A DNA stretch of 64,000 nt, taken from positions 186,001 through 250,000 of the forward strand of contig JACTMJ010000017.1 of NCBI GenBank assembly GCA_014584705.1, written 5' to 3'. This DNA is from Acidobacteriota bacterium (GTDB taxonomy: Bacteria > Acidobacteriota > Terriglobia > Bryobacterales > Bryobacteraceae). The notes under the pieces are model-generated. The model made no database searches. It was not told where the DNA came from and saw nothing but the letters and a program-made list of their open reading frames with translations. The position numbers were made by a program, and so were the translations under genes. Below are positions 9,401-17,007 of the stretch, piece after piece (the stretch's first letter is position 1; each line of letters opens with the position of its first letter).

Positions 9401-9745
9401 CGCCCGAACGTCAGCGGCCCGGTGCAGGATGGCAGCCATAACCCCCTGGCCTGGTTTCTGACCGCGAACGTACACATCCCCACCGACGTTACCCAGCCCT
9501 TCGGCAACGCGGGGCGCAACATCGGGAGGATGGAGCCCTACTTCCAAAGCGACTTTGGATTGTACAAAGAGTTTCTCCTGCCCAGGGAAGGCTCGCGGAT
9601 CGAGTTCCGCAGCGAGTATTTCAACCTGTTCAACGTGACGAACTTCGGCTCTCCGAACAGCAACATCAGTTCCAGCAGCTTCGGGCAAGTGACCAGCGCT
9701 TACCCCGCCAGGCAGATCCAGTTCGCTTTGAAGCTCTATTTCTGA
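6434..9745 (+). CDS. Oar-like TonB-dependent receptor with carboxypeptidase-regulatory-like domain
   Basis: A 1103-residue outer-membrane protein. After a signal peptide (MFRLLFLAALFAVFGPCSLLAQ) comes an Ig-like carboxypeptidase regulatory domain (about residues 22-105, TDASGAVVRGANVSL, GSYEFFNVRVGRYTVSAEAPG). Next are a plug domain (DLPLNGRAYADLTLLTPG; VVQLSPDAVGEFRVVTNNFS; AGGAVINAAYRSGTNQ) and a long beta-barrel ending in QFALKLYF with the terminal Phe used for barrel insertion. Acidobacteriota carry many such receptors and they are thought to import large sugars or peptides. The substrate is unknown. GGGGAG stands six bases before the start. No TonB or SusD-like partner is adjacent. Confidence 0.92.
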   Translation: MFRLLFLAALFAVFGPCSLLAQFDSSAVLGTITDASGAVVRGANVSLTAAETGVVVKTVSNNNGSYEFFNVRVGRYTVSAEAPGFKRAVSGEFAVTVGARQRVALSLELGEVSEVVTVSAAASMVEMDTSSRGTVVGSKQAVDLPLNGRAYADLTLLTPGTVQALRGTSLGGARDASYHVNGLRSSYNNFSLDGVENNSYGTSNQGFSNQVVQLSPDAVGEFRVVTNNFSAEYGRAGGAVINAAYRSGTNQYHFTLWEFLRNKALNATGFFKPRTGEKPDMKQNQFGASGGGPIIKNRLFFFADYEGFRRKQSELRFADLPTEAMRQGNFSGVNLRDPYSGAPYANGQVPVALQTAFAHKVLTDLPAPNRAGGGALGVGSNFERLASYDTPDNKWNVKADQFWNEKLTSFVRYSWREQNAFEPASIPGPSGGNANGNVYVRNYALAIGSTFTITPTSLLEARFGFTRTEAGKNPVNYLEPHIEEAYGIKGIDHDDRIGGGLNTQGVTGFTQFGRQNSNPQFQWPKVWNPRVNYSKLAGSHTLKAGFEYQAINTQINDLAPVYGQSTYNGRFSAAKGLPSSLNPVANLADFLVGAQSNYQKSNFAVLDYRQRMNFYYLQDDWKVNSRLTLNLGVRYEYATPQWEANNRLGNFDPVSAQLYFAKDGSIQDRSTIRPDRNNWGPRIGLAYSLNAKTVIRSAYGISYVHFNRMGGENILGFTGPFVFAVSRNQVAPAAATGSALQPVCTSGQPFLTCFQRTQDGYPGGFNDPALYNTRTTRVNYMPSDTPTPYVQNWHLTIQRELGAGFLLDAGYIGNRGVKQLILGDYNQARPNLAGQNTSLQSRRPFQNYDFIQAAFAGGNTFYHGLQVKLEKRYSNGLYLLNSYTFSKAIDNAAGHLETYNGDNSRINFYNLAGERGLSSYDITHNNVTSIIYELPFGRGRAWGSGWNPVVNGILGGWRTTLINTARSGFPINLTYSPSAAFQVCSSCTYRPNVSGPVQDGSHNPLAWFLTANVHIPTDVTQPFGNAGRNIGRMEPYFQSDFGLYKEFLLPREGSRIEFRSEYFNLFNVTNFGSPNSNISSSSFGQVTSAYPARQIQFALKLYF

Positions 9746-9835
9746 CCGGGGTTCGCCAGTTGGTATCGAAGAGCGGCCATCCTGGAAACGGGGTGGCCGC
9801 AGCCATTGCGCACCGCATTTTCCTCCTCCCAGTTA

Positions 9836-9865
9836 TTGACACTGATTTGCATAACGGACTAAACT
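9836..9865 (+). promoter_or_regulatory. Sigma-70-type promoter of the iron-uptake operon
   Basis: TTGACA (9836-9841), 18-base spacer, TAAACT (9860-9865). The predicted transcript would start near 9872 and have a leader of about 170 bases before the receptor start. Confidence 0.5.
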
Positions 9866-9893
9866 GATCTGGTATTCGGATTGACGATCTATT

Positions 9894-9916
9894 TGATCGC
9901 ACATCGTTAACGATCA
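9894..9916. promoter_or_regulatory. Palindromic element in the leader of the iron operon
   Basis: TGATCG (9894-9899) and CGATCA (9911-9916) are inverted arms. Inside them ATCGTTAACGAT (9903-9914) is a perfect 12-base palindrome. It lies just downstream of the predicted transcription start, a typical repressor position. It does not match the Fur consensus well. Confidence 0.35.
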
Positions 9917-10043
9917 CATCAATAGCGAAAGCGCTTCTCACATTCTTCGAAATCCGTTTTCCTGCCGCGAGCATCCATGGGCAAGCTGGGGATGGCTTTG
10001 ACCGCTCGATTGCGGCAGACTTTCCGATCCACTGGGAGTTGGT

Positions 10044-12482
10044 ATGAGGTTGAAGATACGGAAGAAAACAAAGGAGAAGCAGAAGATTCTCCCGCGTGCC
10101 TGGAGGTCGTCCGGCAGATATTGGATGGCGATGGGAACGCTGGTTGCCTATGGGGCGGGCAGCGACCTGCTGCTAGCTCAGAACCTGCCCGCCGAGATCG
10201 CAAGCGGGCCGCAAATGAGAGGGGCCGCCGCGCAGCAGACGCTGCCGCTGCGGCGCTACGAAATCCCGGCGGGGCCGCTCGAAGGGGTTCTAGAGGAGGT
10301 TCGGAAGGCTAACGGTTTGCAGTTCCAGTTGGACTCGCCGCAAATTCGCGCAATTCAGTCGCCGGGCGTGAAGGGCCTTCTCACTGTACAACAGGCTCTC
10401 GAACAAATGTTGCGGGGCACCGGTCTCGAGTACCGCTTCAGCAGCGCCCGGGAGGTGGAGATCCGGGTGCGTCCGCAGGCAACCAGGGTGGAAGTGGCCG
10501 GAGACGTGCCGGCCGTGCGATCCGAGAAATATACGGAACCCCTCCTGGACACGCCGCAGACCATCAACATCATTCCGAGGGAAGTGATTGAGCAGCAGGG
10601 CGCAACGACGCTGCGCGACGTGCTGCGCAACGTGCCGGGGATTACGCTATCGGCTGGCGAGGGCGGCGCGACGCCCGGGGACAACATCAACGTGCGCGGC
10701 TTTAGTTCCCGCAACGATCTCTTCGTGGATGGCGTGCGCGATATGAGCCCGCAGTCGCGGGACCCGTTCAATCTGGAACAGGTAGAAGTGATGAAAGGCC
10801 CGGGCTCCGCCTACATGGGCCGCGGTTCGAGCGGGGGAGCGATCAACCTCGTTAGCAAGCAAGCCAACCTGCGGCGAGCGGTGGGCGGTTCGCTGGTGCT
10901 GGGCACGGACGCAACTCGCCGGCTGGCTGGCGATGTGAATACCCCGCTGCCGTTCCTTTCCGAGCGGACGGCGTTCCGCATGAACGCCCTCTATCACCAG
11001 TCCGGGATGGCGGGCCGCGACGTGGTGAACTATGAGCGCTGGGGACTGGCACCGACGCTTACCGCGGGGCTCGGCACGCCGACCCGCTTCACCCTGGGCT
11101 ATTTCAAGCTGGATCAGGATAATATCGCCGATTACGGAATTCCGTGGGTTCCGGCTTCCAACAACGCGCTGCCGGAGTATCGGGACCAGCCGGCGCCCGT
11201 GCCCAGGAACACGTTCTACGGCTTGCGCGACCGGGACCGCGAAAAGAGTTCGAGCGACAGTATCACGGCGCGGATCGAGCACGACTTCAGCGATCTGGTG
11301 CGCTTTCGGAATCAGTTCCGGTACAGCGACAGCGATCAGGACCTGATTGCATCGCCGCCGCGCTTCGCCAGCACGGAGAGCACGGTGATCCGGCGCGAAC
11401 TGCGCGCCTGGCTCACGGAAGACACGGTCTACGACAATCAAACCAATCTGACGGCGGAGTTCGGTACGGGCCCGATACGCCACGCTCTGGTGACCGGGGC
11501 TTCTCTCACGAGGGAAGAAGGACTGCGTTACCTGCGAAGCGCGCCCACGATGAACACGACATTGTTCCATCCGGATCCGGACGATGTCTTTCCGGGCACA
11601 ATCACCACCAATCCGGTTCCCGGTGACGTCACCGGGAACACCCTGGGGCTGTATGCGTTCGATACGGCCAAGTTCGGGCGGCACTGGGAAGCGAGCGGCG
11701 GCCTTCGCTGGGACCGCTTCGATGTAGACGGGGTACAGACGAACACGAACCGCGTCTCCCGCGTCGACCGGATGACCAGCCTGCGCGCCGGCCTGGTGTA
11801 CAAGCCGAGCGAGAACGGCAGCTTCTACGCCTCTTACGGGACGGCCCTCAACCCGTCGCTCGAAGGGCTGAACTACAACGCCGCTTCCCAGGATCTGGAG
11901 CCGGAGAAAACCTACACCTTCGAGGCCGGCAACAAATGGCAACTGGCACAGAACCGGTTGCTGCTGACCGGAGCTTTCTTCAACGTCGAGAAGACGAACG
12001 CCCGCACTCCCGGCATCCTTCCAGGTGATCCGCCGGTGGTGCTGGCCGGAAGGCAACGGGCCCGCGGGATGGAGCTTTCCGCCACGGGCGCCATTCGGCC
12101 GGATTTGCAGATTCTGGCTGCCTACACGCTGATGGATGGCCGCATTGTGGAGTCTAATACCGCCGCTGAGGTGGGAAACCGCATTCAGAACGCGCCGCGC
12201 AATTCGGGCAACGTGTGGGCAACTTACTCCCGCAAGCGGCTGCTGCTCGGGGGCGGTCCGCGCTTCGTGGGCAAGCGGTATGGCAACAACAGCAACACGC
12301 GCTCCGTGGATTCGTATTGGACGCTCGAAGCGATGGCGGGCTACGAAGTCACCAGTTGGCTCGGGATTCGCGTGAATCTCTACAACATCAACGACGCGCA
12401 CTATTTTGATCGCCTCGCCGGCGGGCATGTCGTTCCCGGGCCGGCGCGGTCTCTGCAATTCAGCACTAACATCCACTTTTAA
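10044..12482 (+). CDS. TonB-dependent siderophore receptor with STN domain (Fiu/FpvA-like)
   Basis: An 812-residue outer-membrane ferric-siderophore transporter. The N-terminus is long and very basic ([11 protein letters not shown]) before the hydrophobic core of the signal peptide. An STN (secretin/TonB short N-terminal) domain follows at about residues 70-145 ([20 protein letters not shown]). The plug is at about 165-290 ([50 protein letters not shown]), and the barrel ends in [15 protein letters not shown] is placed well before the ATG. The next two genes, a PiuC-type dioxygenase and a PepSY protein, are regular partners of catecholate receptors such as Fiu/PiuA. STN domains usually signal to a FecR anti-sigma factor, but none is seen here. 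Confidence 0.92.
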   Translation: MRLKIRKKTKEKQKILPRAWRSSGRYWMAMGTLVAYGAGSDLLLAQNLPAEIASGPQMRGAAAQQTLPLRRYEIPAGPLEGVLEEVRKANGLQFQLDSPQIRAIQSPGVKGLLTVQQALEQMLRGTGLEYRFSSAREVEIRVRPQATRVEVAGDVPAVRSEKYTEPLLDTPQTINIIPREVIEQQGATTLRDVLRNVPGITLSAGEGGATPGDNINVRGFSSRNDLFVDGVRDMSPQSRDPFNLEQVEVMKGPGSAYMGRGSSGGAINLVSKQANLRRAVGGSLVLGTDATRRLAGDVNTPLPFLSERTAFRMNALYHQSGMAGRDVVNYERWGLAPTLTAGLGTPTRFTLGYFKLDQDNIADYGIPWVPASNNALPEYRDQPAPVPRNTFYGLRDRDREKSSSDSITARIEHDFSDLVRFRNQFRYSDSDQDLIASPPRFASTESTVIRRELRAWLTEDTVYDNQTNLTAEFGTGPIRHALVTGASLTREEGLRYLRSAPTMNTTLFHPDPDDVFPGTITTNPVPGDVTGNTLGLYAFDTAKFGRHWEASGGLRWDRFDVDGVQTNTNRVSRVDRMTSLRAGLVYKPSENGSFYASYGTALNPSLEGLNYNAASQDLEPEKTYTFEAGNKWQLAQNRLLLTGAFFNVEKTNARTPGILPGDPPVVLAGRQRARGMELSATGAIRPDLQILAAYTLMDGRIVESNTAAEVGNRIQNAPRNSGNVWATYSRKRLLLGGGPRFVGKRYGNNSNTRSVDSYWTLEAMAGYEVTSWLGIRVNLYNINDAHYFDRLAGGHVVPGPARSLQFSTNIHF

Positions 12483-12487
12483 CCAAA

Positions 12488-13198
12488 ATGCTTATCGAAA
12501 TACCACATGTACTCAGCGCGGACCAGGTGAGAGAGTACCGCGCTCATCTGGAAGCCGCGGAATGGGTGGATGGCCGGGTAACGGCGGGACGGCAGAGCGC
12601 CGCGGTGAAGGATAACGCGCAAATCCCGGAGAATCATCCGGTGGCGCGGGAAGTGGGGGCGGCCATTGTTTCCGCGCTGGAGCGCCACCCGCTCTTTGTT
12701 GCCGCCGCCCTGCCGATGCACATCTTCCCGCCCCTGTTTAACCGCTACGCGGGGGGACAATCCTTCGGCACGCATGTCGATAACGCCATTCGCCAGATCA
12801 CCGGAACGAGCCACCGGATTCGAACGGATCTGTCGGCCACGCTCTTCTTCGCCGAGCCGGACGAGTATGAGGGCGGGGAGTTAGTGGTGGAAGACACTTA
12901 CGGCGTGCAGCAGGTGAAATTTCCGGCGGGCAACATGGTGCTTTACCCATCGACCAGCCTGCATCATGTGCGTCCGGTCACGAAGGGCGCGCGGCTTTGC
13001 GCCTTCTTCTGGATCCAGAGCATGATCCGCGAGGATTCGCGCCGGACTCTGCTCTTCGATCTCGATATGGCCATCCAGCAACTGAACCAAAGCATGGCGG
13101 AAGCGCCCGCCGGGCAGGAATCCCCTGCCTGCGGAGGGGTGGCCGTGCAGCTGACGGGGATTTATCACAATCTCATCCGCCAATGGGCTGAAGTGTAG
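12488..13198 (+). CDS. piuC: Fe(II)/2-oxoglutarate dioxygenase, PiuC/YbiX family (PKHD-type hydroxylase)
   Basis: A 236-residue cytoplasmic oxygenase. The iron triad is HVD (His96, Asp98) and His159 in STSLHHV. Arg169 in [10 protein letters not shown] would hold 2-oxoglutarate. The start [19 protein letters not shown] and the sequence [20 protein letters not shown] (about residues 106-125) are those of PiuC/YbiX, which is nearly always beside a catecholate-type siderophore receptor. Its substrate is not known with certainty even in the model species. It begins five bases after the receptor stop, so the genes form an operon. No Shine-Dalgarno site is visible, so initiation probably depends on coupling. 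Confidence 0.92.
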   Translation: MLIEIPHVLSADQVREYRAHLEAAEWVDGRVTAGRQSAAVKDNAQIPENHPVAREVGAAIVSALERHPLFVAAALPMHIFPPLFNRYAGGQSFGTHVDNAIRQITGTSHRIRTDLSATLFFAEPDEYEGGELVVEDTYGVQQVKFPAGNMVLYPSTSLHHVRPVTKGARLCAFFWIQSMIREDSRRTLLFDLDMAIQQLNQSMAEAPAGQESPACGGVAVQLTGIYHNLIRQWAEV

Positions 13199-13242
13199 CC
13201 CGCGGACCGCAACCATAGAAAGCAAACGAGGGTTTCCACGCC

Positions 13243-14487
13243 ATGGCGCTTTTTCGCAAGATTCTGTTTTGGACCCACCTCATTACGGGCTCGATCACCG
13301 GGATCGTCATCCTGATCATGTCGGTTACGGGTGTGCTGCTCACCTACGAGAAGCAGATGATCACCTGGAGCGACCGGGAGTTTCGCGTGGCGGCCCCGGA
13401 AGATGGAAATGGCCCGATGGCCGCTGGAGCGCTGCTCGCGGCGGTGGCCGGCCAGCGCGACGGCAGGCCGGACTCCATCACCTGGGAGTCTGACCGTTCG
13501 GCCCCGGTTCTGCTTGGCTACGGGCGCGAACAGGTCTACGCGAACCCCTATACGGGAAAGCTCCTTGGCGAGCCCACGAAGGGGATGCGCGGCTTCATGA
13601 GCGATATGCGCGCCTGGCATCGATGGCTGGCGGGCACGGGCGAGAAGCGAGCGATCGGGAAGGCGATTACGGGCGCGTCGAACGTCGTCTTCCTATTCCT
13701 GGTGGCGTCCGGGATTTACCTGTGGATGCCCAAGGGCTGGACGTGGAACAAGCTGCGGCCGATTGTTCTCTTCCGGGGCGGGTTGCGCGGCAAAGCCAGG
13801 GATTTCAACTGGCACAACGTGGCGGGATTCTGGATGGCTATCCCGCTCTTTATTGTGGTCTTTTCGGCAATTCCAATTTCCTATTCCGGGTTCAGCCAGT
13901 TCATGATCGAACTGGCCGATGGCAAGCAGGCCGCGCCGGCGCAGCGCGGGCCTGGAGGGCCCGGGGGACCGGGCGGACCGGGTGGCGGCCCGGGTGGGCG
14001 GGGCGCATCGTCCAGGGCGTCCGCGCCGGAGCAGGTCATTCCGTGGAACGAGGCGGATTACGCGGCGCTCGACGCGGCATTCCTGAAAGCGTATGCCGAG
14101 CCGGAGTGGAAGACGCTTGCCCTGCGGGTACCGCCGGTCTCGAATGCACCATTGACCGCGGCGATCTCCAGAGGCGGGGGCGGGCAGCCGCAATTGCGGG
14201 AAACGCTCACTCTGAAGAGCGAGTTAGGGGCCAGCGGTACGGCCACGGCGGTGATCAAGAGGGAAGGCTTCGCGGACCAAAGTCTGGGACGGCGGCTGCG
14301 CACGTGGACGCGCTTCGCGCATACGGGCGAGTATTACGGGGTGATCGGCCAGACCATCGCGGGGATTGCATCGGCCGCGGGAGTGCTGCTGGTGTATTCG
14401 GGATTCGCGCTGGCGATTCGGCGATATCTTGCCTGGCGCAAGCGGCGTCGGGTGCAGCCGGCGGTGGCGCAGGCGAAAGCGGCCTGA
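13243..14487 (+). CDS. PepSY-associated transmembrane protein (possible ferric reductase)
   Basis: A 414-residue inner-membrane protein. An N-terminal helix (TGSITGIVILIMSVTGVLLT) is followed by a PepSY-like periplasmic part. Further helices lie near residues 140-165 and 200-225, and the last pair near 365-395. Family members next to siderophore receptors are thought to reduce siderophore-bound iron (FpvG/PiuB type). Histidines fitting this role occur at HLITG, DMRAWHRWLAG and FAHTGEYYG. Residues about 230-255 form a Gly-Pro-rich linker made of GPGG repeats. The gene is 44 bases after piuC and ends before a strong terminator, so it closes the operon. Confidence 0.87.
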   Translation: MALFRKILFWTHLITGSITGIVILIMSVTGVLLTYEKQMITWSDREFRVAAPEDGNGPMAAGALLAAVAGQRDGRPDSITWESDRSAPVLLGYGREQVYANPYTGKLLGEPTKGMRGFMSDMRAWHRWLAGTGEKRAIGKAITGASNVVFLFLVASGIYLWMPKGWTWNKLRPIVLFRGGLRGKARDFNWHNVAGFWMAIPLFIVVFSAIPISYSGFSQFMIELADGKQAAPAQRGPGGPGGPGGPGGGPGGRGASSRASAPEQVIPWNEADYAALDAAFLKAYAEPEWKTLALRVPPVSNAPLTAAISRGGGGQPQLRETLTLKSELGASGTATAVIKREGFADQSLGRRLRTWTRFAHTGEYYGVIGQTIAGIASAAGVLLVYSGFALAIRRYLAWRKRRRVQPAVAQAKAA

Positions 14488-14505
14488 CCTTCCGATATCC
14501 GAAAC

Positions 14506-14537
14506 AAAAATACCCGGCGGAAGGGCCGGGTATTTTT
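14506..14537. terminator. Bidirectional intrinsic terminator
   Basis: AAAAATACCCGGC (14506-14518) pairs perfectly with GCCGGGTATTTTT (14525-14537) across a six-base loop. It ends the rightward iron operon and, read the other way, the leftward tRNA-Glu transcript. Confidence 0.9.
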
Positions 14538-14545
14538 GCGAAAGG

Positions 14546-14623
14546 TGGCGTCCCCAGCGGGATTCGAACCCGCGTTATCGCCGTGAAAGGGCGGTGTCCT
14601 AGGCCGGGCTAGACGATGGGGAC
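14546..14623 (-). tRNA. tRNA-Glu (anticodon TTC)
   Basis: The complement folds as a cloverleaf. The acceptor GTCCCCA pairs with TGGGGAC, the anticodon loop CTTTCAC carries TTC (14585-14587), and the T arm contains GGTTCGAATCC. The discriminator is G and the CCA end is encoded (14546-14548). Length is 75 bases without CCA. It faces the terminator at 14506-14537. Confidence 0.95.
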
Positions 14624-14717
14624 GAGCCGGACGCGGCGAAGGATTTCAAGCCGCAACTCCCAGTATACAGGCGTTGCGGCCTCCGTCGCAATTGCAATTT
14701 TGCTTACGCCGGGCAAG

Positions 14718-15197
14718 CTAGATCGTCTTGAGATAGGCGATCAGATTGTCCATTTCCTCGGCGGAGAGCAGGTCTTCGTATCCTGGCATTCCATTGCCGC
14801 CAGCCTTGATTATCGCCCGGACGGTCTCTTCATTGACGGCGTGGCCGTTCTTCATCTTCTGCTTGTGGAAGAGACCTTTCAGCGACGGACCCATCTTGTC
14901 TTCGTCGGAATCGACGTTGTGGCAAATGGCACACTGTTCAAATACCGCTTTGCCTTTAGCCGCGTCTCCCTTCGCGCCCTTCGCGCCTTGCGCGGGCTTT
15001 GCCGCCTCGGCCGCATGCACAACCGGCGCGGGTTCTGGGGGGGCCACAGCCGGCGTCTGAGCGGAGGCGACCGTTTGACCGGGGTCCGCGGGAGGAGCCG
15101 CCGCCTTTTCCGTCGTCGGTGATGAACCGGCGCAGGAGAGAATCGAGAAGGCACACAGCAGTGTTGCCAGAGGGAGGAGTAATTCAGTTCGCTTCAT
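14718..15197 (-). CDS. Cytochrome c lipoprotein (class I, small)
   Basis: A 159-residue lipoprotein electron carrier. The signal peptide ends in the lipobox ILSC (Cys22). A Pro/Ala-rich linker of about 55 residues follows, and then a cytochrome c domain with heme site CAICH (residues 89-93), KMGPSLKGLFHKQ and a likely axial Met in NGMPGYEDLLS. This is the layout of cytochrome c550/c551-type carriers tethered to the membrane outer face. I chose 15197 (MKRTELL) over an upstream start seven codons earlier because the signal peptide then has normal length. No oxidase or reductase is adjacent. Confidence 0.88.
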   Translation of the reverse strand: MKRTELLLPLATLLCAFSILSCAGSSPTTEKAAAPPADPGQTVASAQTPAVAPPEPAPVVHAAEAAKPAQGAKGAKGDAAKGKAVFEQCAICHNVDSDEDKMGPSLKGLFHKQKMKNGHAVNEETVRAIIKAGGNGMPGYEDLLSAEEMDNLIAYLKTI

Positions 15198-15238
15198 GTT
15201 CCGCAAGACCCGTAACAAAAGTCCGTTGATGAGAACGG

Positions 15239-15266
15239 TTGGAACGCACGAGAGTTTCCGTACAAT
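15239..15266 (+). promoter_or_regulatory. Promoter placed for a leaderless mRNA
   Basis: TTGGAA (15239-15244), 16-base spacer, TACAAT (15261-15266). Only six bases separate the -10 from the ATG at 15273, so the predicted transcript starts at the start codon itself. Confidence 0.55.
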
Positions 15267-15272
15267 TGTCGC

Positions 15273-15920
15273 ATGAAGCCCCTGTTAATCGTGCTGGTGA
15301 AAGACCCCGTACAGGGCAGGGTCAAGACCCGCCTGGGGGCTATCATCGGGGATTCCGCGGCGGCGGCAATCTATCGGGCGATGGTAACCGACCTCCTGGA
15401 AATGTGGATGCGCGGGGAATGGCCGTGGGATGTGGAAATCCACGTCGACGGAGAGAGCGGCTTCTATGAGCGTTTCCCGTTCGCCCGTTTCCCCCAGGCA
15501 GGCGCGGATCTTGGCGAGAGACTCTATCATTGCCTCTCGAGCGGACTGGAGCGGGGCGCCGGTGCGGTTACGGTGATCGGCAGCGATGCCCCGGCCTTGC
15601 TCCCGGAGTGGGTGGCCAAACTGGGAGAGTGCGACGCCGATGTCGCCCTGGGGCCCACCGATGACGGCGGATATTGGGGAATTCGCGTGGTGAGGACCTC
15701 GCCCGGCATGTTCCGGAATGTGCGTTGGTCAACGGATAGAGCGCTGGCGGATACCGTGCAGGCGGCGCACGCAGCGGGATTGAGCACCGCCTTCGGACCG
15801 CGAGGCTGGGATGTCGATACGGCCGAGGATCTGGATCGATTGATCCAGTCCGGTTGCGTGGGGCCCCACACCGCGGCGGTGCTCACTGCGTGGAGAGAGA
15901 GCGAGGGGCGGCATCGGTGA
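15273..15920 (+). CDS. DUF2064 nucleotidyl/glycosyl transferase-like protein
   Basis: A 215-residue cytoplasmic protein of the family annotated as rSAM/selenodomain-associated transferase 1 (GT-A fold). Visible marks are the start LIVLVKDPVQGRVKTRLG, the segment VIGSDAPALLPEW with the metal-binding-like DxP, and the block GPTDDGGYWGIRV. In some genomes the family lies beside arsenosugar or radical-SAM genes, but there is none here. It has no ribosome binding site but has a -10 box six bases upstream. The reaction is not known. Confidence 0.82.
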   Translation: MKPLLIVLVKDPVQGRVKTRLGAIIGDSAAAAIYRAMVTDLLEMWMRGEWPWDVEIHVDGESGFYERFPFARFPQAGADLGERLYHCLSSGLERGAGAVTVIGSDAPALLPEWVAKLGECDADVALGPTDDGGYWGIRVVRTSPGMFRNVRWSTDRALADTVQAAHAAGLSTAFGPRGWDVDTAEDLDRLIQSGCVGPHTAAVLTAWRESEGRHR

Positions 15921-15960
15921 AGGCAACGCTTTGCGCCGACGCCGCGATTGCGCGAACCAG

Positions 15961-16887
15961 CTAAGCCTTCATCTTCTGGAGATACTCGTAGCTCTGTTTC
16001 AGCGCGGCAAGCGGGTCGGCCGCCTGATCCTGCTCGACGAAACAGTAGGCGACGCCAATGCCCTTTGCGGCTTTCAGGACGGCGGCAAAATCAATGACGC
16101 CCGCGCCGACCGGCTGGAAACTCTCTGGCGGCACATTCTCCGCCTTCATTTCCGGGGTGTTGACGCGCATATCCTTCAGGTGGAGCAGTTTGATGTGCTT
16201 GGGATATTTCCGGATGAGTGCGGCCGGGTCGTTTCCCGCCACCTTCGCCCAGAACACATCGAGTTCGATGAACGCCTTCTCCGGGTCCAGGTTCTCGAGC
16301 AGGATCTCAAATCCGGTGAAGTTGCCGTACTTCGTGAATTCAAAGGCGTGGTTGTGGTAGCCCACCTTCAGGCCCATCTTGGCGGCCGCTTCGCCAGCCT
16401 TGTTCAACTGGTTCGCCAAGCGGATGAACATGTTCATTCCGCCCCGGTCTTTCGGGCTGATGTACGGGACGGTGACGTACTCTATGCCGCCCTTCTTCGC
16501 CTCCGCGAGCGCGGCTTGCAGATTGTAACCCGCCCGAGGGGGCTTGCCGCCGTAGTTCTCCCATTGTCCCGTCAGGCAGGCGTACTCAAAATGGGCCGAT
16601 GGGGTGGCGAGATTGTACTTCTTGCACAGGGGGAGGAGAACCGGCATATCCGCCCGCCCCAGTTCAACGGCTTTGTAGCCGATGTCGGCAACAGCCTTGA
16701 TGGTTTCCTCGGCTTTCTCCGGGATCAACTTGCGCACGGTGTATAGTTGCGCGCCCAGCACATCCGGTACGGGCGCTTTGGGAACGGAGACCTCCGCCAC
16801 CTTGGTTTCCGGGGCGCAGCCCGCGAGTGGAATCAGCGCGGCGGCGGAAGTGAGGAGACTTCGTCTGGTAGTCGCGAAGGTCCGCAT
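15961..16887 (-). CDS. Tat-exported lipoprotein, sugar phosphate isomerase/epimerase-like TIM barrel
   Basis: A 308-residue protein. Its start has a twin-arginine signal (TTRRSLLTSAAALIPLAGC) that ends in a lipobox Cys, so it is probably exported folded and lipid-anchored. The rest is a xylose-isomerase-like TIM barrel (AP endonuclease 2 superfamily), starting LGAQLYTVRKL and containing the metal-ligand regions VGYHNHAFEF, IELDVFWAKVAG and LLHLKDMR with the usual His, Glu and Asp. Solibacter-type genomes carry many such exported isomerases, thought to process sugars outside the cytoplasm. GGAGGA stands six bases before the ATG at 16887. Substrate unknown. Confidence 0.88.
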   Translation of the reverse strand: MRTFATTRRSLLTSAAALIPLAGCAPETKVAEVSVPKAPVPDVLGAQLYTVRKLIPEKAEETIKAVADIGYKAVELGRADMPVLLPLCKKYNLATPSAHFEYACLTGQWENYGGKPPRAGYNLQAALAEAKKGGIEYVTVPYISPKDRGGMNMFIRLANQLNKAGEAAAKMGLKVGYHNHAFEFTKYGNFTGFEILLENLDPEKAFIELDVFWAKVAGNDPAALIRKYPKHIKLLHLKDMRVNTPEMKAENVPPESFQPVGAGVIDFAAVLKAAKGIGVAYCFVEQDQAADPLAALKQSYEYLQKMKA

Positions 16888-17007
16888 GGCAAATCCTCCA
16901 ACGGTGTCATTCACTATGTAACGGCATTATGTAACAAAGCGGGGAGAATTTCACCCCTATTCAGATAAGAAACTCTGGAATTCACGGGAATCGCGTTCCC
17001 GGGTGGT

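Larger units (their letters stand above)
9746..10043. other. Intergenic region with promoter and palindromes for the iron operon
   Basis: No gene is seen in these 298 bases. The stretch is more AT-rich than its neighbours. It holds a good -35/-10 pair (9836-9865) and a nested palindrome (9894-9916), so it is probably the control region of the receptor gene starting at 10044. Confidence 0.55.

Noticed and set aside
10647..12476. 609-codon open frame on the minus strand opposite the siderophore receptor
   Set aside because: The receptor on the plus strand is complete from signal peptide to terminal Phe. The opposing frame is His/Arg/Gly-rich with no domain and is a shadow.
13940..14010. GPGG coding repeats in the PepSY protein
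   Set aside because: They form an in-frame Gly-Pro linker and are not a mobile or regulatory repeat.
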